From Notospermus geniculatus (lineage: Eukaryota; Nemertea; Pilidiophora; Heteronemertea; Lineidae): DNA of 64,000 nt. Positions within the stretch are counted from its first letter, which is position 1. Each line of letters starts with the position of its first letter. The notes below the pieces were generated by a model, which ran no database searches, was not told the DNA's origin, and saw nothing but the letters and a program-made list of their open reading frames with translations. Location: the NCBI GenBank assembly GCA_002633025.1, contig NMRB01001201.1, forward strand, positions 103,559 to 167,558. The letters are read 5' to 3'. Made by a program: the position numbers and the translations under genes. Below, piece after piece: positions 24,466-34,801 of this stretch.

Positions 24466-24659
24466 NATCCACAGAAACGTGATCAGGGACACTGTGTACA
24501 AACTATGACGGTCTGCTGTAGCGAGCAAAGAGAAAGGTTTTGAGGTGGCGAGCAAAGGAGTTGTGCTCTCAACCTTCCTGATGTTGGCTGGGAGTTCATT
24601 CTACAGCCTGGGAGCAGCACACTGAAAGCTCTGTCACACAAGCTCTGTCAAAGATATTT

Positions 24660-25356
24660 GTTTTGTCAGCGTTGACGATCTCCCATACATCACCGCATCA
24701 CTTTTTCTTCCCTGTTACATTTTGCTCCCAGTGAATGTTTATAAAAGCACAGCGAATACTGCACATCTCACTGCACAGCGTGTCACGTCATCTTCATCAC
24801 AGGACGTACTGAAATAAAACGAAATTCGTTCAAATCAATTCGCAAATTTCAGAACCCCAGGGCGATCCATCATTTGTAATGAATGGTCCTCATTAATCTT
24901 TCCATGTAATGCTATAATGTAACGCAAAATGCTGCGTGCTGAAGTCAGACCGACCAGAACTTTCAAATCAATCCGAGGAAAGAGAAAAAATCCAAACTTC
25001 GCGATCGTTCAGTCAGGTGATCTTTAACGTAATGAACTGTATCGCCTCTTCTTCTGCCCAAACGATCAGAGATGAAAAAAAAATGTTACAGTTGTCTCCG
25101 CATGAATGATCAGTCGTTGCGCTATTGCGCTATTGCTTTGGGCGATCTAGCCACAGACTGGCAGGAACTGACTCCCAAGTGGTGAGTGAAAAACGGTCGC
25201 TCATGATTCATCATCCAGTTAAATTAGAGAAGGAACAAGTCTCCCTTCACAAATGCATCAAGCACCGCATTTATTTTATCATTACGTGCACTTTTAAGTG
25301 ACATAGCACCTCATTTTATTTTACTACTCGCTCCAGCATACCGACGGTTTTGCTCA
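24660..25356. repeat. Direct duplication, copy 2 (about 697 bp)
   Basis: Near-identical partner of 23769-24465. The 194-bp spacer between them (24466-24659) includes GAGCAAAGGAGTTGTGCTCT, CTGGGAGTTCATTCTACAGC and CTGGGAGCAGCACACTG. That pattern resembles the tails of some invertebrate retroelements, but I could not confirm this. Confidence 0.95.
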
Positions 25357-26577
25357 ATGGTATTCAAAGAAGACGATGCAAAAAGAAGAAAACGTGCAAT
25401 TCAAATGAATGATACAGCCATCAAACCGTGTGCGTAACCACAAATTGCTCCTTGAGAACTTTCCAATGAATGGCAATGTCACTTGGTTTTGGCCACTTTT
25501 AGATTTATTGCTATTGGTTGGTTCCGAGTCAGCAGAGATGGTCCTGTGTTTTAGGGAAACGGGAGCTGACCAGCCTGAATGGGATAAACTGTGTGTTTTT
25601 ATCCCGATTGCAAGGATTCTTTTTCTGGATGATGTGGGTCCATGATTGGCCGAGGTTCGGAGGTATTATCGTAGCAATTGGCGTAATGAGAAAAGCTGAC
25701 CATCTTTCGGATGTCAAAAGCGAGTTAGGAGACATAACCTGGAAGTACTGACACTAAACACGATGTATGAGCTCAGGACGTGGCAGAACAGCATAGCCAG
25801 GAGATGGCGTGTGGTTGCAGGAAATGATTGTCCAGCCATGTATGTACATGTACACATGGAATAGGATGGGTATGTCATAACATGATTCAGCCATCCGGAC
25901 AGATTAGGGAACAGCCGATGTCTGGACACATTGATACATGACTTCGCATTGAAAATCGTTCTCTCTTTACACTACTAAAGACCCAATCAGTCTTCATCAT
26001 GGCTCGCTGCTGTTTGGAGCCACATCCTCGCAACTTCAGACAGAAGACAATAACTTGGCAACAAGAATATATTGATATTCTCTGTCTCGAAGTGCAAACG
26101 GCTCCTTTTCTTGGTGTCAGGCTTTGTTGCCGTTGTAGTGGTTATCAGACTTTGAGGGACCACCCAAGCTTCTAGACGAAACAAATACCAATATCATCTT
26201 TACTAGATAAAACCCTCGAGACAGCCATGGTTTTTATCTGAGCCTATTCTCTTTTACTCTTAGCCAATATCTCCAATCCTAAGTAACCATTAAGTGTAGT
26301 GCCTGCCAATATGTTATGTCGTGATACTGGTGTTACAGTTCAATTGATTACCGGTCATGCTCATCTATAATGCATTCATAATCATTCTTGGGGTCGTCAA
26401 ATGACAGAGAGATTCACTCATTTCATGCATTTATCAATGATAGCATGATCGAGCTGTTCAGGCGTGTAAGGTACAAACGGAGACTCTCTGGGCGAGGTAT
26501 GATCAGCTTTGCTTGCATGACAACCGAGGATAGAGAATGTAAGTAGAATGATGGAGGTCTGATAAAGGTATTGCTCA
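25357..26577. other. No gene recognised
   Basis: Unique DNA. Overlapping 60-105-codon frames on both strands are unremarkable. Confidence 0.5.
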
Positions 26578-27674
26578 TTTGTCTGATCACACCATGTTGT
26601 CTGTGTATGACTTGAACGTTGAATGAGGCCGATATAATTGGGTTGGTGAGAGAAAGTCTGCTGCTTGAGGTAGACAATGGCTGTTGTGTGATGTCATGTC
26701 GGTATCTTGAACCATCTTGGAGGGTGTAGCAAGAGGCCATGATGATATCATATCTCAGGCAAAGCTTTCGGTGAAATCTGTGAGAAAGCCGGGCCTAACA
26801 ACTGTATAACTTCATCATTGCTGATCATCCTAACACTGGGCAGAATATTGGTCTCATTGCCACTTTCCATCACAAGACACAGCCTGTTCCTCTTTCACAT
26901 TACTGATGACCAGTCTTATTCCCTTGCTCAGTAAAGTTGCCAAGTCATATATCATGCTGCTTCGCAGAGGCCAAAGTCCTTCTCTGAGCTGATAAATTTA
27001 ATTGCCTTGAATATTTAGGATTCACAGTAATCGTTCCACGAGAAGAGATTGGTCTGGAATACCTAAGTCAGCCACAGGGTAAGTCTGGACACGTTCATAT
27101 TCATTCCCGATATTGGCTGAGCCACAAGAGGCATTGGAATTTAAGAGGTGGGAAGTAAAGTGCATCAGTTAAAAACGGGATTGGATTTGAGATTTCTTCC
27201 AATATATGCTGGTCATGTAGATGTCGATGGATGTTTGGCAGTGGTTAGACCTCTGTGGAGTCTGAACAGGTTTCTCATCTGCCATCGTATCGTTGGTGAG
27301 GACTCCCTCTACTTAGTGTTGGAAACCGGTGATTTGACCAGCAGATACCGGTATTCAAAAATAAACCAAACCCAAGTTCGCATTCCTGCGCACATCCGGG
27401 TATCTACGTCATGACGTAAAGGCGCAACTGCGATACTGCCGTGACGTCAAATGGAGTGACGTCATGTTTCCAAAAAGAGGCTGAGTTGGGATTTGAGACA
27501 GCTTTATGCCATGTACGCTTCGCAGGAGTGAGACGGCGTCTGCAATCGATGTCTTATTATACAATGATCAGCACTCGATGCGAACCTGACACCTCACACA
27601 ATGCACACATTTCTACCTTTAGACATGTTCTTGAAAAATGTCTAATTTAATTGAAATTAATGTAGATGTCAATA
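26578..27674. repeat. Tandem duplication, copy 1 (about 1.1 kb)
   Basis: This starts TTTGTCTGATCACACCATG and recurs from 27675. It includes a CRE-rich patch at 27409-27464 (the palindrome TACGTCATGACGTA and two TGACGTCA octamers) and an 88-codon open frame at 27148-27414. Confidence 0.9.
27148..27414 (+). other. 88-codon open frame conserved in both duplicate copies
   Basis: The frame opens with GTG after an in-frame TAA and has no internal ATG, so it would need to be an exon rather than a whole gene. Its partner is 28252-28518. By eye the two differ at eight positions, six of them synonymous third-position changes; the two replacements are Cys to Ser and Glu to Lys. I recognise no domain. 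The bias hints at protein constraint but the sample is tiny. Confidence 0.2.
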
Positions 27675-28909
27675 TTTGTCTGATCACACCATGTTGTCTG
27701 TGTATGACCTGAACGTTGAATGAGGCCGATATAATTGGGTTGGTGAGAGAAAGTCTGCGGCTTGAGGTAGACAATGGCTGTTGTGTTATGTCATGTCGGT
27801 ATCTTGAACCGTCTTGGAGGGTGTAGCAAGAAAATCCATGATGATATCATATCTCAGGCAAAGCTTTCGCACGTGAAATCTGTGAGAAAGCCGTACCTAA
27901 CAACTGTATAACTTCATCAATGCTGACCATGCTAACACTGGGCATAATATTGGTCTCATTTCCACTTGCCATCTCAAGACACAGAGCATGTTCCTCTTTC
28001 ACATTACTGATGACCAGTCTTATTCCCTTGCTCAGTAAAGCTGTCAAGTCATATATCATGCTGCTTCGCAGAGGCCAAAGTCCTTCTCTGAGCTGATAAA
28101 TTTAATTGCCTTGAATATTTAGGATTCACAGTAATCGTTCCACGAGAAGAGATTGGTCTGGAATACCTAAGTCAGCCACAGGGTAAGTCTGGACACGTTC
28201 ATATTCAGTCCCGATATTGGCTGAGCCACAAGAGGCATTGGAATTTAAGAGGTGGGAAGTAAAGTGCATCAGTTAAAAACGGGATTGGATTTGAGATTTC
28301 TTCCAATATATGCTGGTCATGTAGATGTCGATGGATCTTTGGCAGTGGTTAGACCTCTGTGGAGTCTAAACAGGTTTCTCATCTGCCATCGTATCGTTGG
28401 CAAGGATTCGCTCTACTTAGTGTTGGAAACTGGTGATTTGACCAGCAGATACCGGTATTCAAAAATAAACCAAACCCAAGTTCGCATTCCTGCTCACATC
28501 CGGGTATCTACGTCATGACGTAAAGCCGCAACTGCGATACTGCCGTGACGTCAAACAGAGTGACGTCATGTTTCCAAAATGAGGCTGAGTTTGTCAACTT
28601 GGGATTTGACACAGCTTTATGCCATGTATACGCGTTGCAGGAGTGAGACGGCATCTGTAATCGATGTCTTATTGGGTCATATGAATAAAGACTAGCAAAT
28701 GCTTTTACTTCAGATTTGTACAGCATTGCATAGTGCATTTGTATTGCAAAATTCAAGTAAAAGCATTTGCTAGTTTTTATTCATATGACCCATTATACAA
28801 TGATCAGCACTCGATGTGAACCTGACACCTCACACAATGCACACATTTCTACCTTTAGACATGTTCTTGAAAAATGTCTAATTTAATTGAAATTAATGTA
28901 GATGTCAAT
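27675..28909. repeat. Tandem duplication, copy 2 (about 1.24 kb)
   Basis: Partner of 26578-27674. It is longer mainly because of the MITE at 28674-28791 and a few small insertions (near 27870 and 28590). It carries the second 88-codon frame (28252-28518) and two TGACGTCA octamers (28546, 28561). Confidence 0.9.
28674..28791. mobile_element. 118-bp MITE (AGCAAATGCTTTTACTT family), copy-specific
   Basis: The ends are GGGTCATATGAATAAA and its complement, followed by AGCAAATGCTTTTACTT in each arm. Copy 1 has an uninterrupted GTCTTATTATACAATG. Here ATT lies on both sides (28671-28673 and 28792-28794), giving a 3-bp target-site duplication. Related elements are at 35532-35650 and 53758-53864. Confidence 0.9.
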
Positions 28910-29926
28910 CATTACCTCACACTTTATAAAACTATTGATGCACATCAGAAAAGGTTCACCTGTGGCTGAGTGATCCAAGTTTGAGATGTTTTGACAGTTT
29001 TCCTGAGAATGATTGACGTTTGTATGAGAATTAGACAATAACTCCCTTTCCAATCAGTGAAAGACGTAAGAAATGAAAAAGCGAAAGGTTCAGAGATAAA
29101 CCTAGCATGTATGCACTTCAACAGCAAAGCCAGGTACATGAACCTACCGACGTCTTATCAGTATGATTTTTTAACCGCCCGCCCGCTCCTCCCCAAGGGG
29201 CGACTCCACCAGATTGTTAACAACGATGCACTCCGGTGTTCCTCCTCGAAAGACGGTCGTATAAACAGTCAACCACAATCTGACTGCTTTCTTAAATACA
29301 CGTCGGGAAGATCACCTCAGTAACACAGAAAATCAATGCTATGTCAATAATGTCTGGTAAAAGCTCTCTTAGGGTAAATGTGACGGGGAACACAACTTGG
29401 TTTGCAGTTAGCAAGGGGTGTTTTTACCGGCTTTTCCATATCTTCGACGAAAGTGTAGTCACACGTAATCTGCAGCCTGAAGGTTGTCAGGAAATTGCTG
29501 CAAAAACGTGACCCCGTCATCTGGTGCTTCTGGTGCAAATGCCACATGCGACTTGTTGTCACGAAATAGAAGCTGTCAGTGAGTTGACCAATAGGTGTCA
29601 CTACGGCCCAATTCAATGCATATAGCGGACCCATTGCTCCTGATTGAGCACCAGTCAAGAGAAGTTTCTTTTGTATTGGTCCGCTAGAACTGTGCTGCCA
29701 TCTTTTGGCAATACGCGCGGCTGATTGCTCCTATTGTAACACGCTGTGGATATACACTGCCACTGTACAACACTGATACACATACACAACCGCCTGCACA
29801 ATACATAGGCCTATTCACAACCACCTTGAGAATACATGTACATGCACAACTACCATTAAATACCAAAACAGATTATCTATTTTTGACAATATGTCATACA
29901 CTTACAACATGTTAGGTACAAACGCA
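28910..29926. other. No gene recognised
   Basis: Unique DNA with a 104-codon minus frame (29344-29658) and a CACAACC-rich stretch near 29750-29850. Nothing identified. Confidence 0.5.
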
Positions 29927-30487
29927 ACAACCTAGAATGGATGCAATCCCACAATAAAAATTCATACAATACAACATGCTCGATACTTACAGAACCACCT
30001 GAAAACTACGTGCATTATTACCTTAACAGTACATTCAGACCCCCAGCCAAGAATACACGCTCCAGGCCCACCACCCGCTGTACAATACGTATTGTCTTCC
30101 GCTTGCTGTCTGACATTGTGTTCCAAGATGTAAACAGAAAATCCCCGGCTGAATTCCAAACATCTCCCTGATTGGCGCTCTGGTGCGCAGTTATTAAAGA
30201 AATTGCAAACAACCTAGAATGGATGCAATCCCACAATAAAAATTCATACAATACAACATGCTCGATACTTACACAACCACCTGAAAACTACGTGCATTAT
30301 TACCTTAACAGTACGTTCAGACCCCCAGCCAAGAATACACTCTCCAGGCCCACCACCCGCTGTACAATACGTATTGTCTTCCGCTTGCTGTCTGACATTG
30401 TGTTCCAAGATGTAAACAGAAAATCCCCGGCTGAATTCCAAACATCTCCCTGATTGGCGCTCTGGTGCGCAGTTATTAAAGAAATTG
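29927..30487. repeat. Tandem duplication, two copies of about 282 bp
   Basis: ACAACCTAGAATGGATGCAA starts at about 29927 and again at about 30209. I count about three substitutions between copies. The second copy runs straight into the next tandem duplication. Confidence 0.9.
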
Positions 30488-31350
30488 CATCGAGCAATCA
30501 ATTAATATGGAATTTGACAGGTACAATTATGATGCATTCTGTGATTTGCATCGATAAAACATGGGATACAATGCAGCCGCTGCTGAAGATGGATCTGAGT
30601 AATTGTCGGGCAGACAGTCGCAAAATTGCAGAGCTGTCACTTTCCGGCTCGGAAAGTTTTATAACCTCATCGTTGCAAAAACAAAGTCTACCATCCGCCA
30701 AAGCGTTGATCATTGCGACGCTGGTTAAAGCCTATATCAAAATCTTATCCGTTTACTTCACCGATCATTACCAAGCGTTATTCCCAAACCGTCAGCAACA
30801 TCACTAAGTAAGGAATAATCCGCTCACTAAAGTAGGACTTAATTGGTAAACTAGGAGTAAATGTCGTTGAGAATTCGGTTGGTCTGGCGACGGCAATTGG
30901 ATAGATCGATCGCAATATACATCGAGCAATCAATTAATATGAAATTTGACAGGTACAATTATGATGCATTCTGTGATTTGCATCGATAAAACATGGGATA
31001 CAATGCAGCCATGGCTGAAGATGGATCTGAGTAATTGTCGGGTAGACAGTCGCAAAATTGCAGAGCTGTCACTTTCTGGCTCGGAAAGTTTTATAACCTT
31101 ATCGTTGCAAAAACAAAGTCTACCATCCGCCAAAGCGTTGATCATTGCGACGCTGGTTAAAGCCTATATCAAAATCTTATCCGTTTACTTCACCGATCAT
31201 TACCAAGCGTTATTCCCAAACCGTCAGCAACATCACTAAGTAAGGAATAATCCGCTCCCTAAAGTAGGACTTAATTGGTAAACTAGGAGTAAATGTCGTT
31301 GAGAATTCGGTTGGTCTGGCGACGGCAATTGGATAGATCGATCGCAATAT
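30488..31350. repeat. Tandem duplication, two copies of 432 bp
   Basis: CATCGAGCAATCAATTAATA starts at 30488 and 30920. The copies differ at about eight to ten positions. A plus-strand open frame of roughly 97-117 codons is present in both (30454-30807, 30946-31239), with a mix of replacement and silent changes and no recognisable domain. Confidence 0.9.
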
Positions 31351-31898
31351 GAGCTTATATGCGGTGCAGGGCACGTTCTCGGCGAAATTCCTGATAAGCA
31401 TCGCTGATCTGATCGTGGAAATTGTGAATTTTGAAACAAATCCTTGGGTGAAAGTCTCCGTCTGGAGATCAGAGATAGATAAGAGACGGAATCTTTCGTC
31501 AGAAAGTCCTCTGTATCGATGAGGCTTACTTTGCCCATAATTGAACCGATAGAAGTTTGACTACAGACACTTAAAACGATTTCTTGATCGGCCAGTGATT
31601 CGATTTGTTGCCGATCATGAGGAGAATTTTGGAGCTTGACTTTTGTAAACTTGCCTCTAGTTGTTGCTGAAGAATCAAAAGTAGAGAGAAGAAGAACTAT
31701 GAACGATTGTAAGAGGACGATGCTTGCGGAGAGTCGAGGGTCGGTCGTTGTGACGTTGGTAGCGCTGTGGGAAATCGAGGGTTCCTTGTTTTTTAAAAGT
31801 TCTGTTACATGTAGCTTTGCTTTAGGGACTATCGTTTTTTCCCAATCCGCCCACTTACGTCCAATTTCCCACGTCACCAGAGATTTGATAAACTGGAT
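31236..31898 (-). other. Longest stop-free frame in the window, unassigned
   Basis: On the minus strand about 220 codons are free of stops, from just after a TAA at about 31902 down to 31236. There is no ATG until about residue 114 of the stretch counted from 31877. The predicted peptide is Ser/Thr-rich in its second half, with no motif I recognise. The 3' part overlaps the tandem duplication at 30488-31350. It could be an exon of an unknown gene, but chance is not excluded. Confidence 0.2.
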
Positions 31899-32114
31899 TT
31901 ATGGGTTTACTGCTGAAATCCCCTCTCTCATCGCCCCTCCTCTGGGTCTTTTAAACTACAACATCCGCTATCTCCTGGGTTTCTAATTTTCCTACGATAG
32001 AGGCAGCGAGCAAACTCACATCAAAGCTGCAATCAAGATCGCTAAAAGGTGACAGTTAAGAAGGAGATATATCCACCAAGATCACTCGTTCCGGCAATAA
32101 CGATAAAATTGATC
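31351..32114. other. Unique stretch containing the long minus-strand frame
   Basis: Apart from the open frame at 31236-31898, nothing was recognised. Confidence 0.45.
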
Positions 32115-32794
32115 GCCAAGCCACATTCGTTATGGCGTTCTCCATATTGACTCGAATTTATTTTGCCCTAAATCCAATAGAAACCTGACGCCTTTTATGA
32201 TGCATCTTGCTCCCCTGCCTATAAAGTACTTTTCACGCTGTCATGAAATAAAGAGACATGGATAAAATGATGACTAGGTCTTCTTAAAAGGCCGTAATCC
32301 CCCTTTCATTATGACGTTTGAAGTGAATCTTGTACAAAGACTTTTCATTTTGCCTTGAAATTCAAATTTCTTGTTATTGTTCAGGGCTCAGAGGACAAAG
32401 GCTGCCTAATCAATGTCTTTGTATGGATAGAACAGCAATTTGATTTCTAATCAAACCTCCTCGTGTTTAACAGCTTCAAATGATCAAATCATCTCTGGTT
32501 CCTTTATGTCTCTAACTGGTAGCGTGACATTTCAAGGAAGGCCAAGAGGGATTTGACCCTGTTTTGTCACTGAGAATCACATCACGCGATTCCACATTCT
32601 ATGTATTGTATTGTACGGATCCGTCAAGGCCGAAGCCAAAGCACTCTTTGTATTGTATGGATCCGTCAAGGCCGAAGCCAAAGCACTCTTGTATTGTTTC
32701 GATCCATCAAGGCCGAAGCCAAAGCACTTTGCCGTTGAAGGTATGGTAGAGGCCGTCCCAAGCTTCTGATGTTCCTTACTTGGATGGGGTATTA
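32115..32794. repeat. Tandem duplication, copy 1 (680 bp)
   Basis: GCCAAGCCACATTCGTTATG starts at 32115 and again at 32795. I count roughly eight small differences. The right third (about 32608-32793) is the tail of a minus-strand SINE. Confidence 0.9.
32608..32793 (-). mobile_element. SINE tail fragment (same family as 33285-33680)
   Basis: Three 41-42-bp units, with GGATCC-type starts at 32617, 32659 and 32700, each contain GATCCRTCAAGGCCGAAGCC. They are followed by GAGGCCGTCCCAAGCTTC and TTACTTGGATGGGG. The tRNA-like head is missing because the duplication ends inside the element. Confidence 0.75.
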
Positions 32795-33470
32795 GCCAAG
32801 CCACATTCGTTATGGCGTTCTCCATATTGACTCGAATTTATTTTGCCCTAAATCCAATAGAAACCTGACGCCTTTTATGATGCATCCTGCTCCCCTGCCT
32901 ATAAAGTACTTTTCACGCTGTCATGAAATAAAGAGACATGGATAAAATGATGACTAGGTCTTCTTAAAAGGCCGTAATCCCCCTTTCATTATGACGTTTG
33001 AAGTGAATCTTGTACAAAGACTTTTCATTTTGCCTTGAAATTCAAATTTCTTGTTATTGTTAAGGGCTCAGAGGACAAAGGCTGCCTAATCAATGTCTTT
33101 GTATGGATAGAACAGCAATTTGATTTCTAATCAAACCTCGTGTTTAACAGCTTCAAATGATCAAATCATCTCTGGTTCCTTTATGTCTCTAACTGGTAGC
33201 GTGACATTTCAAGGAAGGCCAAGAGGGATTTGACCCTGTTTTGTCACTGAGAATCACATCACGCGATTCCACATTCTATGTATTGTATTGTACGGATCCG
33301 TCAAGGCCGAAGCAAAGCACTCTTTGTATTGTATGGATCCGTCAAGGCCGAAGCCAAAGCACTCTTGTATTGTTTGGATCCATCAAGGCCGAAGCCAAAG
33401 CACTTTGCCGTTCAAGGTATGGTAGAGGCCGTCCCAAGCTTCTGATGTTCCTTACTTGGATGGGGTATTT
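32795..33470. repeat. Tandem duplication, copy 2 (about 676 bp)
   Basis: Partner of 32115-32794. At its right end the SINE continues into unduplicated sequence, so the duplication breakpoint lies within the SINE. Confidence 0.9.
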
Positions 33471-33680
33471 TACTTACCCAAGGGTGCACGCCTTAATTGT
33501 TATCGTTTTTTGTTCGCAAAAGGTGATTATGAAATAAACATATATATATATATATATATATAAGGTATACCCCATACGACGGACGTGACTAATCCCATAC
33601 GGCTCAGACTGCATTCGAACCCACGACGTGCCGCTTGCTAAGCGGACGTGATAACCACTCCGCCATCACCTAACGTTCGA
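33285..33680 (-). mobile_element. tRNA-derived SINE with amplified tail
   Basis: On the minus strand the 5' head (33670 to about 33603) reads GGTGATGGCGGAGTGGTTAT, CACGTCCGC, a TTAGCAA loop, GCGG, then the B box GTGGGTTCGAATGC. The A-box segment AGTGGTTATCACGT matches tRNA-Val. The body follows, including a (TA)n tract (33541-33562). It then shows the family hallmark AAAATACCCCATCCAAGTAA (complement of about 33455-33475), and finally a tail of three ~41-bp units holding GGCTTCGGCCTTGAYGGATCC (starts 33294, 33335, 33376). Polymerase III transcription is inferred from the boxes. Confidence 0.75.
33541..33562. repeat. (TA)11 microsatellite
   Basis: Perfect TA dinucleotide run inside the SINE body. 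Confidence 0.95.
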
Positions 33681-34196
33681 GGTGACGAACCATCAACTCT
33701 AAATTGTCATGTTTCAAGAGGACATAAATTTAGAACAAATTCCACAGGCAAAAATGTGATTCAATTCACTGGTTTAATCCTCGTGACAGGAATTTGAATC
33801 GTTCATTATGGTGCAAGCAAACTTCAAAGGTAGATCCGATTAAAAACACTACATTATTGCATCATAATTCAGCTCCTCAGGCACATTACCAACGTGCTGT
33901 CTATGGGTAATTATCTTAGGCAGCTCTTTGAAATGGTTTGTACACCCTGTTCTCTTCTATTAGTGATGGTGTGGTGTGATGCAGGATTCTTATCAACCCT
34001 CTTAACAACCTTACCTCTGGTAAAGGAACAAGCCCTCATACATTGACAAAGTAACCAAAATCTACCTTCAGCATGCGCTGAGCCCATTTTCATGAAATTG
34101 GCTATAATTAGACTGCGGTAAGATGACTGGTGAAATGAAAAACTTGGGTTACTGTTGCAATGAAATGTCTCTCCAGGTATTGATTACGTTCCACTG
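33681..34196. other. No gene recognised
   Basis: Unique DNA; nothing identified. Confidence 0.5.
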
Positions 34197-34430
34197 TAAA
34201 GTCTGGCAACATCTAACTTTGACCCAAAGGAATGCGGAAGTTAGGAAATTGATGGTTGGATTTTCCACGGACCCTTAATCACACGCGGCTATTGAATAGC
34301 CAGTGGACAGCGCGAACAATAGGGGAACGACCACAAATGATCGACAAGCATGATTAAAAACCGCAAAGCTCTGTCACATTACATGACTTTCGCATTCCAT
34401 TGGGTCGAAGTTAGATGTTGCCAGACTTTA
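34197..34430. mobile_element. 234-bp inverted-repeat MITE
   Basis: TAAAGTCTGGCAACATCTAA at the left pairs with the complement of TTAGATGTTGCCAGACTTTA at the right. The arms continue through GACCCAAAGGAATGCGGAAG, about 43 bp in all. It abuts the next element with only 3 bp between. Confidence 0.85.
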
Positions 34431-34433
34431 AAT

Positions 34434-34801
34434 TAGTGAGTTTTCGCAACGCCCTGGTAAGCCTACGGCAACGTTTATCAGCCGAGGGTTCCTTCCATTG
34501 TTAAGGCCTACACGAACAATAGGGGCATCAGTGAGATACCTTTCATTGTTAAAGCTTTCTCGAATAATAGGGGGATCAGCGAGATTCCTTTCATTGTTAA
34601 GGCTTTCTCGAACAATAGGGGGATCAGCGAGATTCCTTTCATTGTTAAGGCTTTCTCGAACAATAGGGGGATTAGCGAGATTCCGTTCATTGTTAAAGCT
34701 TTCTCGAACAATAGAGGGATCAGCGAGATTCCTTCCAGGTCTACTCGAACATTCCCTAAACGTTGTGGTAGGCCTAACCTGGCCGTTGCGAAAACTCACT
34801 A
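34434..34801. mobile_element. 368-bp TIR element containing a 48-bp tandem array
   Basis: The termini are TAGTGAGTTTTCGCAACG and the complement of CGTTGCGAAAACTCACTA, with arms of about 45 bp. Between them, at 34496-34735, five 48-bp units repeat (CATTGTTAARGCTTTCTCGA, ACAATAGGGGGATCAGCGAG, ATTCCTTT). Because 48 is divisible by three, both strands carry open frames with a 16-residue repeating peptide; this is most simply a by-product of the array. The ends relate it to 16965-17116 and 38333-38454. Confidence 0.8.
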
